Below, piece after piece: positions 1 through 5,083 of a DNA stretch of 5,083 bases (its first letter is position 1; each line of letters begins with the position of its first letter). The notes below the pieces were generated by a model. That model made no database searches. It had not been told where the DNA came from and saw nothing but the letters and a program-made list of their open reading frames with translations. The translations under genes were made by a program, and so were the position numbers. Source of the stretch: Eudoraea sp. (lineage in GTDB: Bacteria; Bacteroidota; Bacteroidia; Flavobacteriales; Flavobacteriaceae); the NCBI GenBank assembly GCA_013042125.1, contig JABDQS010000239.1:1-5083 (forward strand), read 5' to 3'.

Positions 1-13
1 ATGTACAAATATA

Positions 14-1072
14 ATGGGGACCTCTGAACAAAGAATACAAGCATTTGTTAAACTTGGCGAATTTCTTCGCGCCTTTGGCCGTTATAAGTTGGGTGAGACC
101 TCACCCCCGGAAATGCATAAAAGCTTCGCTGAGTTAGATACTGTTGTTACCATGGCGGGTCATAAAAATGGTTGGTTTACAGAAGATAATCTGTTGTTTT
201 CCTTTTCTGCCTGGGGTAAAGTTTTAACCCTGGATGGAATAAACAATTGGCTCACTTCCTATACCCTTAAAAATAAACCCTCAAAACATGTCGCGATCAT
301 TATGGCAGGCAACATTCCCCTGGTGGGATTTCACGATCTCCTAGCTGTTGTTCTAACAGGGAACAAGTCTCTTATAAAGCCTTCTTCTAATGACCCTGAC
401 CTCCTGCCTTTTTTTATCAATTTGCTCGAGACCTTTGAGCCTGCCTTAAAGGGATCCATGATCATTGCAAAAGGCACTTTATCAAATTTTGATGCAGTAA
501 TAGCAACCGGGAGCAATAATACTGCCCGTTATTTTGAGTATTACTTTGGTCACAAACCCAATATCATCAGAAAAAACAGAAATAGTATTGCCATACTAAC
601 CGGTTCAGAATCCAAAGAACAATTAAATGACCTGGGTGAAGATATATTCAGATACTTTGGTTTAGGATGCAGAAGTGTAAGTAAAATTTTTGTTCCACAG
701 GGATATAACTTCGATCTGTTCTTTAAAGCAATTGAGTCATATTCATTTTTAAAAGATCATCACAAATACCATAATAATTACGATTATAACAAAGCAGTGT
801 ATCTGATGAGCGAGTTTCCGTTTTTAGATAACAACTTCTTTATGTTAAAGGAAGATGAAAACTATGCCTCTCCAATAGGTACCGTGTTTTATGAACAGTA
901 CGAATCCCTGGATAGGTTATTGGCAAAATTGAAAAAGGAAAAGGATCAGATACAATGTGTTGTATCACAAGGGGTCGTTGATAATGAGATCCCATTTGGC
1001 AGCACTCAATCCCCCTTGCTGACAGATTATGCCGATGGGGTGGACACTGTTGAATTCTTGTTAAAAACATAA
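14..1072 (+). CDS. Acyl-CoA reductase, LuxC-like (aldehyde dehydrogenase superfamily)
   Basis: The 352-residue protein resembles the LuxC acyl-CoA reductase family, whose members reduce an activated fatty acyl group to an aldehyde with NAD(P)H through an acyl-cysteine intermediate. Visible features are AGNIPLVGFHD (98-108) and KSLIKPSSNDP (118-128) in the cofactor-binding half, an ATGSNNTARYFEYYF segment (164-178), and GLGCRSVSKIFVP (216-228), whose Cys219 is the likely nucleophile. LuxC of luminous bacteria is roughly 480 residues, so this is the shorter form I associate with Bacteroidota. No luciferase or luxD/luxE partner is visible, so bioluminescence is not implied and the substrate is unknown. 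The start at 14 gives an N-terminus (EQRIQAFVKLGEFL) that fits the family, but the frame stays open to the window edge and no ribosome binding site is visible. serC follows after 77 bases on the same strand. The family call is firm; the function is inferred. Confidence 0.88.
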   Translation: MGTSEQRIQAFVKLGEFLRAFGRYKLGETSPPEMHKSFAELDTVVTMAGHKNGWFTEDNLLFSFSAWGKVLTLDGINNWLTSYTLKNKPSKHVAIIMAGNIPLVGFHDLLAVVLTGNKSLIKPSSNDPDLLPFFINLLETFEPALKGSMIIAKGTLSNFDAVIATGSNNTARYFEYYFGHKPNIIRKNRNSIAILTGSESKEQLNDLGEDIFRYFGLGCRSVSKIFVPQGYNFDLFFKAIESYSFLKDHHKYHNNYDYNKAVYLMSEFPFLDNNFFMLKEDENYASPIGTVFYEQYESLDRLLAKLKKEKDQIQCVVSQGVVDNEIPFGSTQSPLLTDYADGVDTVEFLLKT

Positions 1073-1082
1073 AACAATTATT

Positions 1083-1116
1083 CCCGAATTGTCCCTGCTA
1101 TCTCGGGTTATTTTAG
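1083..1116 (+). promoter_or_regulatory. Weak candidate hairpin and promoter-like element ahead of serC
   Basis: The 77-base gap before serC contains a 5-bp inverted repeat, CCCGA (1083-1087) and TCGGG (1103-1107), with a 15-base loop and then a T-rich stretch. Overlapping it is TTG (1089-1091), 17 bases ahead of TATTTTAG (1109-1116). The latter is one mismatch from the Bacteroidota -7 element TAnnTTTG. It could be a weak terminator, an internal promoter, or chance. The stem is short and the promoter match imperfect, so this is only a candidate. Confidence 0.2.
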
Positions 1117-1149
1117 GACCTTTACAACTGCAAAAATGGCAACAACTCT

Positions 1150-2214
1150 ATGAAAAAACATAATTTTAGCGCAGGTCCCTGTATCCTTCCCACCGAAGTA
1201 ATGCAAAAAGCTGCGGCAGCAGTCCTTGAACTAGACGGAATAGGTCTTTCTCTTATTGAAATATCACATCGCAGTAAAGAATTTGTAGCTATAATGGAGC
1301 AGGCCAGATCTTTGGCTCTGGAGCTTTTAGGCTTAGAAGGAAAAGGGTATAAGGCCTTGTATCTGCAAGGGGGCGCAAGCCTTCAATTTCCCATGCTGGC
1401 TTATAACTTGTTGGAAAATAAGGCGGGCTATCTGAACACAGGCACATGGTCCTCTAACGCAATAAAAGAGGCAAACGTAATTGGCAAGGCTATTGAACTG
1501 GCTTCTTCCAAGGACAAAAATTTCAACTACATCCCGAAGGAGTTTGATATTCCTAATGATCTGGATTATTTTCACTTAACCTCAAACAATACCATATTTG
1601 GAACTCAGATCAAGAAATTTCCAGCAACCAACGCTCCTGTGGTTTGTGATATGAGTTCGGATATCTTTTCACGTCAGTTAGATTTTTCAAAATTTGACCT
1701 TATTTACGCAGGTGCCCAAAAAAATATGGGTCCGGCCGGTACTACCCTGGTTATTGTAAAAGAGGACCTCCTTGGCAAGGTTAGCAGAAAAATACCTTCC
1801 ATGTTGAATTATCAAGTGCATATTGCCAAAGATAGTATGTTCAATACCCCGGCAGTATTCCCTGTATATGTGTCTATGCTAACGCTGCAATGGTTGAAGG
1901 ACATGGGTGGTATTGCCGCTATTGAAGAGATCAATGAGAAAAAGGCAAAACTTATTTATTCAGAAATTGACCTGAATCCTCTATTCAAAGGATTCGCTAA
2001 TAAAGAGGATCGTTCTAACATGAATGCCACTTTCACACTGACCAATGAAAAGTTAAAAGATACTTTTGATGCCATGTGGAAAGAAGCAGGTATCAATGGC
2101 CTTAATGGTCACCGCTCGGTTGGCGGGTACAGAGCTTCCATGTATAATGCCTTATCGCTGGAAAGCGTGGGTGTACTGGTAGATATCATGAGTGATCTGG
2201 AACGCAAAGCCTAG
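1150..2214 (+). CDS. serC: Phosphoserine aminotransferase (SerC)
   Basis: This 354-residue, PLP-dependent cytoplasmic enzyme converts 3-phosphohydroxypyruvate and glutamate to O-phosphoserine and 2-oxoglutarate, the second step of serine synthesis. In some bacteria it also acts in vitamin B6 synthesis. It aligns by eye along its whole length with the E. coli enzyme (362 residues). Conserved points are NFSAGP near the N-terminus, SHRSKEF with phosphate-binding Arg41, Trp100 (PLP ring stacking), Asp167 (pyridine nitrogen), and AGAQKNMGPAG with the Schiff-base Lys191. MFNTP (230-234) supplies PLP phosphate contacts from the other subunit, and GHRSVGGYRASMYNA (320-334) contains the substrate-binding His321-Arg322. 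The E. coli GGGRGQF segment reads GGASLQF here. The ATG at 1150 places NFSAGP at the usual distance from the start; no Shine-Dalgarno sequence is visible. A serA homologue follows after 42 bases, which supports the assignment. No key residue is missing. Confidence 0.97.
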   Translation: MKKHNFSAGPCILPTEVMQKAAAAVLELDGIGLSLIEISHRSKEFVAIMEQARSLALELLGLEGKGYKALYLQGGASLQFPMLAYNLLENKAGYLNTGTWSSNAIKEANVIGKAIELASSKDKNFNYIPKEFDIPNDLDYFHLTSNNTIFGTQIKKFPATNAPVVCDMSSDIFSRQLDFSKFDLIYAGAQKNMGPAGTTLVIVKEDLLGKVSRKIPSMLNYQVHIAKDSMFNTPAVFPVYVSMLTLQWLKDMGGIAAIEEINEKKAKLIYSEIDLNPLFKGFANKEDRSNMNATFTLTNEKLKDTFDAMWKEAGINGLNGHRSVGGYRASMYNALSLESVGVLVDIMSDLERKA

Positions 2215-2256
2215 TGGTAATTCAAATTATACATAACATAAGAGATCAGCAATTCT

Positions 2257-3213
2257 ATGAGTAAAAAAATACTAGCCAATGACGGTATCTCAAATAGTGG
2301 AATACACGCATTGGAAGCTGCCGGTTTTGAGGTAATTACGACTACCGTGGCACAGGAACAATTGACCAATTTCATAAATGAAGAGGAAATTGTTGGACTA
2401 CTGGTTCGCAGTGCCACCCAGGTAAGAAAGGAATTGATAGATGCCTGCCCAGGCCTGAGGCTTATTGGTCGTGGTGGAGTTGGCATGGATAATATTGACG
2501 TTTCCTATGCCAAAGAGAAAGGAATACACGTTATCAATACACCGGCATCCTCCTCAAGTTCAGTTGCAGAGTTGGTCTTTGCACATTTGTTTGGTGGTGT
2601 TCGTTTTCTCTATGATGCCAATAGGAATATGCCTTTGGAGGGAGACAAAAATTTTAAAGGTTTAAAAAAGAATTATGGGAAAGGAACCGAGCTGAGAGGT
2701 AAAACACTTGGGGTTCTTGGTTTTGGGAGAATAGGCCAAGCTACTGCCAAAATAGCTTTGGGTATTGGGATGAAAGTGATCTTTTATGACCCGTTTATTG
2801 AGGAGGCCAAAATTGAACTGTCATTTTATGACGGACAAGCTTTGTCTTTTTCACTTAAGAGTAGCACTAAAGAAGAACTTTTAAAAACGTCCGATTTTAT
2901 CACCTTGCATGTCCCCGCCCAAAAAGAATATGTTATAGGAAAACGAGAATTGGAAATGATGAAACCCGGAGTTGGCCTTGTCAATGCGGCACGTGGTGGA
3001 GTAATAGACGAAGTAGCGTTAGTAGAAGCTATTGATCAGGGCAAAGTAGCTTTTGCGGGTTTGGATGTATTTGAATCAGAGCCCGTTCCCGAGATCAGGA
3101 TCCTAATGCATCCGAAGATCTCTTTATCTCCTCATATTGGAGCTGCAACGGGAGAAGCACAGGACAGGATCGGGACAGAACTCGCGGAACAGATCATAAG
3201 TCTTCTAAAATAA
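2257..3213 (+). CDS. serA: D-3-phosphoglycerate dehydrogenase, short form without ACT domain
   Basis: This 318-residue member of the D-2-hydroxyacid dehydrogenase family probably oxidises 3-phosphoglycerate to 3-phosphohydroxypyruvate with NAD+, the first step of serine synthesis. Visible features are RSATQV (51-56) and GRGGVGMDNID (71-81) in the substrate domain, and the nucleotide-binding GFGRIG (155-160) followed by Asp178, which favours NAD over NADP. The catalytic triad is Arg246 (NAARGGVIDE), Glu275 (VFESEP) and His293 (SPHIGAATGEAQ). The Arg-to-Glu spacing of 29 equals that of E. coli SerA. E. coli SerA (410 residues) carries a C-terminal ACT domain that mediates serine inhibition. Here the protein stops just after the helix following the catalytic His, so that domain is absent. 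From sequence alone another 2-hydroxyacid dehydrogenase is possible; the neighbouring serC makes SerA the best reading. DUF937 follows after 54 bases. Confidence 0.9.
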   Translation: MSKKILANDGISNSGIHALEAAGFEVITTTVAQEQLTNFINEEEIVGLLVRSATQVRKELIDACPGLRLIGRGGVGMDNIDVSYAKEKGIHVINTPASSSSSVAELVFAHLFGGVRFLYDANRNMPLEGDKNFKGLKKNYGKGTELRGKTLGVLGFGRIGQATAKIALGIGMKVIFYDPFIEEAKIELSFYDGQALSFSLKSSTKEELLKTSDFITLHVPAQKEYVIGKRELEMMKPGVGLVNAARGGVIDEVALVEAIDQGKVAFAGLDVFESEPVPEIRILMHPKISLSPHIGAATGEAQDRIGTELAEQIISLLK

Positions 3214-3218
3214 GTATG

Positions 3219-3255
3219 ACTAAATACAACATATCGCATTAACTAAATACGAACA
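3219..3255 (+). repeat. Short direct repeat in the serA-DUF937 gap
   Basis: ACTAAATAC occurs at 3219-3227 and again at 3242-3250, a period of 23 bases. Each copy is followed by AACA, directly in the first and after one extra G in the second. It fills most of the 54-base gap ahead of the DUF937 gene. Two operator half-sites or chance in an AT-rich spacer are equally possible, and no function is assigned. Confidence 0.3.
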
Positions 3256-3267
3256 AATTCAAAACCT

Positions 3268-3900
3268 ATGTCAGGATTATTAGATTTATTAAGCGGCCCA
3301 ATGGGCAAACAATTGATTAGCGGTGTTGCCGGACAAACCGGTCAACCGGAAGATAAAACGGCTGATGTTTTAAGTATGGCCATGCCTCTTTTACTAGGAG
3401 CCATGAAAAAAAATACTTCCGATCCTCAAAATGCAGCCGGACTTATGAATGCGTTGTCATCCAAACACAATGGGGGTATCCTGGATAATTTAGGGGGCCT
3501 TTTTCAAGGAGGTGTGAATAATGATGTAATTAGTGACGGAGCCGGGATCCTTGGCCATGTGCTTGGCAACAAACAAGCTACTGTTGAAAATGCCATTAGC
3601 CAGAGAGCCGGAGTGGATGCAGGCAGTGTAGCTCAGATATTAAAAATTGCAGCTCCCATAGTTATGGGCTTTCTTGGAAGACAAAAAGCACAAAGCAACG
3701 TAAGTGATGCAAACGGACTAAGTTCATTACTGGGATCAATGTTAGGTGGGCAACCACAGCAAAATCAAAGCCTAATAACCAGCCTTATTGATGCGGACGG
3801 AGATGGAAGTGTTTTGGATGATGTAGCAGGCATGGTCTTGGGATCTAATAAGAAAAAAGGTGGTCTTGGAGGTATGTTAGGCGGTCTGTTTGGCAAATAA
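3268..3900 (+). CDS. DUF937 family protein with DxDxDG loop
   Basis: This 210-residue protein resembles the DUF937 (YidB-like) family of unknown function. It is rich in Gly, Leu, Ala and Met. There is no signal peptide or clear membrane helix, so it is probably cytoplasmic. Two similar units are visible: residues 23-49 (TGQPEDKTADVL...MPLLLGAMKKN) and 113-140 (RAGVDAGSVAQIL...APIVMGFLGRQK). They share the pattern of a short acidic or polar turn, a helix, then a P-hydrophobic-GxxxxK/R segment, suggesting internal duplication. Near the C-terminus, DADGDGSVLDD (175-185) looks like a calcium-binding DxDxDG loop, but the usual acidic residue at loop position 12 is Val186, with Asp at positions 10 and 11 instead. 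The tail is a glycine-rich LGGMLGGLFGK. A strong terminator follows the stop codon, making this the last gene of the serC-serA unit. No function can be stated. Confidence 0.85.
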   Translation: MSGLLDLLSGPMGKQLISGVAGQTGQPEDKTADVLSMAMPLLLGAMKKNTSDPQNAAGLMNALSSKHNGGILDNLGGLFQGGVNNDVISDGAGILGHVLGNKQATVENAISQRAGVDAGSVAQILKIAAPIVMGFLGRQKAQSNVSDANGLSSLLGSMLGGQPQQNQSLITSLIDADGDGSVLDDVAGMVLGSNKKKGGLGGMLGGLFGK

Positions 3901-3929
3901 CACCCCTCATCTTTAACGATTTTTAACTG

Positions 3930-3959
3930 AACCGTCCGGACAACCCAGGCGGTTTTTTT
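3930..3959 (+). terminator. Rho-independent terminator after the DUF937 gene
   Basis: AACCGTCCGG (3930-3939) pairs with CCCAGGCGGTT (3945-3954) as a 10-position stem with one G-T wobble (3935-3949) and one C-A mismatch (3937-3947), around a 5-base loop (3940-3944). An uninterrupted run of seven T (3953-3959) follows. It starts 30 bases after the DUF937 stop. The opposite strand lacks a matching U-run, so it should work for + strand transcripts only. It separates the serine cluster from the downstream genes. Confidence 0.9.
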
Positions 3960-3975
3960 GTATCTTATAGAGGCT

Positions 3976-4449
3976 ATGGAAAATAAAAGAAACATCACTG
4001 CAAAACGTTTGATCTCAGTTGCTGTATTCGTTGGCTCCCTGATCTTTTTAGGATGTATTGGGACAAAATCAACTATTGACATCTCTGACACGGAAAAACA
4101 AGTTTTTAACACTCCGGTTGCTGATACCGTAGAAATTTCGGATTCCGAATCGAATTACGAGATCATTATCATAGAACCCGGCTTTAATGTTTGGCTACAG
4201 TCCGTAGCCCGTCCCGAGGGATATTACTCTCAATCCTTTCTTGAGAACAGGAACCGGATACTTGTAATAGAGTGGAACAATAGAGTGATAAATACATTAC
4301 AATTCAACCCGCAATTGTATCAACTTCAGATCGATTATGATCCACTGATCGATTATGGCTATGAGGTCAACTATAAACTTTACAATTACTTTGTTTACTT
4401 TCAGCGCAAATATAATCAACGCCTAGGTCCCTTTGCTCCTAGAATCTAA
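3976..4449 (+). CDS. DUF6146-like small lipoprotein
   Basis: The 157-residue protein resembles the Bacteroidota family DUF6146, of unknown function. The N-terminus reads as a type II signal peptide: a basic region with K4, R5, K10 and R11, a hydrophobic stretch 12-26, then FLGC with Cys27 as the likely lipidated residue. The -3 position is Phe, not the usual Leu, so the lipobox is imperfect. A low-complexity acidic linker (about 35-60) leads to a Tyr- and Asn-rich domain with EPGFNVWL (67-74), RPEGYYSQSFLENRNR (79-94) and YDPLIDYGYEVNYKLYNYF (121-139). The +2 residues are not acidic, so a surface-export signal is not evident; the likely place is the periplasmic face of a membrane. The ATG at 3976 follows AGGG-like GAGG (3970-3973). 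A TTG at 3958 is in frame but lies in the terminator U-tract, so it is rejected. A DUF6787-like gene follows after 29 bases. Confidence 0.85.
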   Translation: MENKRNITAKRLISVAVFVGSLIFLGCIGTKSTIDISDTEKQVFNTPVADTVEISDSESNYEIIIIEPGFNVWLQSVARPEGYYSQSFLENRNRILVIEWNNRVINTLQFNPQLYQLQIDYDPLIDYGYEVNYKLYNYFVYFQRKYNQRLGPFAPRI

Positions 4450-4462
4450 ATGAGTAACTTTG
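4432..4462 (+). promoter_or_regulatory. Bacteroidota-type promoter ahead of the DUF6787-like gene
   Basis: TTTG (4432-4435) and TAACTTTG (4455-4462) are separated by exactly 19 bases. This matches the Bacteroidota primary-sigma consensus of TTTG at -33 and TAnnTTTG at -7. Transcription should begin about 5-8 bases after the final G, around 4467-4470, leaving a leader of roughly 10 bases before the ATG at 4479. The -33 element lies inside the last codons of the upstream lipoprotein gene. I found no other full match to TAnnTTTG in the gene gaps of this window. Confidence 0.65.
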
Positions 4463-4478
4463 GCGCCTTAAAAAGCTC

Positions 4479-4805
4479 ATGAAAGAACGCCTAAAGGAAC
4501 GCTGGGGTATTAACAATAGTTGGCAATTACTGGTCATATTTTGGGTATTTGCCATTACGGGCTCTGCCTCTGTGTATGTGGCAAAACCTTTTCTGTACTG
4601 GGTGGGTTTATCGCGTGAGGCCTTTCCTTTAAGCTGGTGGAGCGGATGGGTCTATTGGAGCCTGCGGATTTTACTTATCTTTCCTTTCTATCAAATGCTG
4701 TTAGTACTTTTTGGATGGCTTTTTGGCCAGTTTACATTCTTTTGGAATTTTGAAAAAAAGATGCTTCAACGGCTCGGCTTAGGATTCCTTTTAAAATTAT
4801 TCTAA
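4479..4805 (+). CDS. DUF6787-like two-helix membrane protein
   Basis: This 108-residue, Trp- and Phe-rich protein resembles the DUF6787 family of Bacteroidota membrane proteins of unknown function. A basic N-terminus (MKERLKERWG) precedes a first membrane helix at about 16-34, which includes FAITGSASVYVAKP (24-37). After a short loop with several Trp (53-60), a second, longer hydrophobic stretch spans about 61-88. It ends in GQFTFFWNFEKKMLQRLG (83-100), the most distinctive family segment. The positive-inside rule suggests both ends face the cytoplasm. The start at 4479 is supported by the family-like N-terminus and by the promoter just upstream; there is no Shine-Dalgarno sequence, and the predicted leader is very short. 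The upstream neighbour is a lipoprotein, so an envelope role for the pair is plausible but unproven. Confidence 0.85.
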   Translation: MKERLKERWGINNSWQLLVIFWVFAITGSASVYVAKPFLYWVGLSREAFPLSWWSGWVYWSLRILLIFPFYQMLLVLFGWLFGQFTFFWNFEKKMLQRLGLGFLLKLF

Positions 4806-4842
4806 ACTTCTTATCATAGTTTAGCCTGATAAATGCTTTTTT
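4802..4842 (+). terminator. Weak candidate terminator with two overlapping inverted repeats
   Basis: CTAAAC (4802-4807) pairs with GTTTAG (4819-4824), with an 11-base loop. TTATCA (4811-4816) pairs with TGATAA (4827-4832), with a 10-base loop. The two stems cannot form together. Six T (4837-4842) follow the second stem after four bases. Both stems are only 6 bp and AT-rich, so termination would be weak. The first overlaps the stop codon of the DUF6787-like gene. Confidence 0.3.
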
Positions 4843-4857
4843 GGTGTGGGTCAAAAT

Positions 4858-5052
4858 ATGGTGAAGTTCGGGAGCCTGATCACAGCTATTTTTATTTCTG
4901 GATTAATGATGCTTTCGTCCATCAAAGCTATGCATAAACCTTATGAAATCATTCCGCTATTGTCAGTTATAGCGATATTGCCCCCATTTGAAACAGGATA
5001 CCGGAATAGTTATGTTGAATTATTTGGATTTAATGACCTTTTTAGATCCTAA
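4858..5052 (+). CDS. Hypothetical short membrane protein, doubtful
   Basis: A 64-residue frame runs from ATG 4858; an alternative GTG at 4846 adds four residues. I do not recognise the product. It has a hydrophobic segment at about 5-21 (GSLITAIFISGLMMLSS) and a second at about 31-42 (IPLLSVIAILPP), linked by KAMHKP, then a polar tail ending FGFNDLFRS. This layout is compatible with a small inner-membrane protein or with the broken N-terminal part of a longer one. No Shine-Dalgarno sequence and no TAnnTTTG promoter is visible ahead of it. The other frames on both strands here are broken by frequent stops, so nothing else competes for the region. The DUF6787-like gene ends 52 bases upstream, and a weak terminator lies between. 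It could equally be a chance open frame in non-coding sequence. Confidence 0.35.
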   Translation: MVKFGSLITAIFISGLMMLSSIKAMHKPYEIIPLLSVIAILPPFETGYRNSYVELFGFNDLFRS

Positions 5053-5083
5053 CCTGGAAAAGACATAGGTATAAAGCCACATC

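Noticed and set aside
1..27. ATG at position 1 opening an eight-codon frame that overlaps the reductase start
   Set aside because: It is too short and out of frame with the reductase; its being at the window edge is probably a cut point, not a leader peptide.
331..516. Minus-strand open frame in the acyl-CoA reductase gene (another lies at 840-1070)
   Set aside because: Both are antisense to a conserved enzyme and have no coding evidence.
14..1072. Possible bioluminescence (lux) locus
   Set aside because: Only a LuxC-family reductase is present, shorter than true LuxC, and the neighbours are serine-synthesis genes.
1333..1575. Minus-strand open frame inside serC
   Set aside because: It is antisense to conserved PLP-enzyme sequence with no domain of its own.
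2211..2486. 91-residue open frame on the minus strand over the serA start
   Set aside because: It is antisense to a clear serA N-terminus and has no family-like composition or motifs.
2465..2665. 66-residue open frame on the plus strand inside serA
   Set aside because: It is an out-of-frame shadow of the conserved serA coding sequence.
3958..3975. TTG-initiated N-terminal extension of the DUF6146-like lipoprotein
   Set aside because: The TTG lies in the U-tract of the terminator, and the ATG at 3976 gives a normal signal peptide with its own GAGG upstream.
3765..4112. 115-residue open frame on the minus strand
   Set aside because: It spans the 3' end of the DUF937 gene, the terminator and the start of the lipoprotein gene, has no recognisable domain, and is antisense to well-supported genes.
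4450..4482. Ten-codon frame whose TGA overlaps the ATG of the DUF6787-like gene (ATGA)
   Set aside because: The overlap looks like translational coupling, but the frame contains the -7 promoter element and the predicted transcription start lies inside it, so it is probably fortuitous.
1..5083. CRISPR array, tRNA or rRNA gene, insertion sequence, defence system
   Set aside because: I saw no spaced repeats, no cloverleaf or rRNA-like segments, no transposase motifs or terminal inverted repeats, and no defence-type domains on either strand.

Overview
The window looks like ordinary chromosomal DNA from a member of the Bacteroidota, most likely a flavobacterium. The base composition is moderately AT-rich by eye. 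Most gene leaders lack a Shine-Dalgarno sequence. One promoter has the Bacteroidota-specific TTTG-N19-TAnnTTTG form. Several proteins resemble families I know mainly from that phylum: a short LuxC-type acyl-CoA reductase, a DUF6146-like lipoprotein and a DUF6787-like membrane protein. All supported genes lie on the + strand.

Positions 14-3900 hold four co-directional genes separated by gaps of 77, 42 and 54 bases: an acyl-CoA reductase, serC, an ACT-less serA and a DUF937 protein. They are probably one transcription unit, ending at a clear rho-independent terminator (3930-3959). SerA oxidises 3-phosphoglycerate to 3-phosphohydroxypyruvate. SerC transaminates this to O-phosphoserine. The phosphatase (SerB) that completes serine synthesis is not in the window. 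The roles of the reductase and the DUF937 protein in this group are unknown.

Positions 3976-4805 hold a small lipoprotein of the DUF6146 type and a two-helix membrane protein of the DUF6787 type. A well-formed promoter for the second overlaps the 3' end of the first. Beyond 4805 there are two overlapping AT-rich inverted repeats and a short, doubtful membrane-protein reading frame (4858-5052). The last 31 bases hold nothing I can identify.

I found no mobile element, CRISPR array, RNA gene, toxin-antitoxin pair or defence system, and no convincing new system. The points most worth following are the LuxC-family reductase placed ahead of the serine genes, the duplicated DUF937 protein with a DxDxDG loop, the two phylum-restricted envelope proteins, and the unexplained 3' end.
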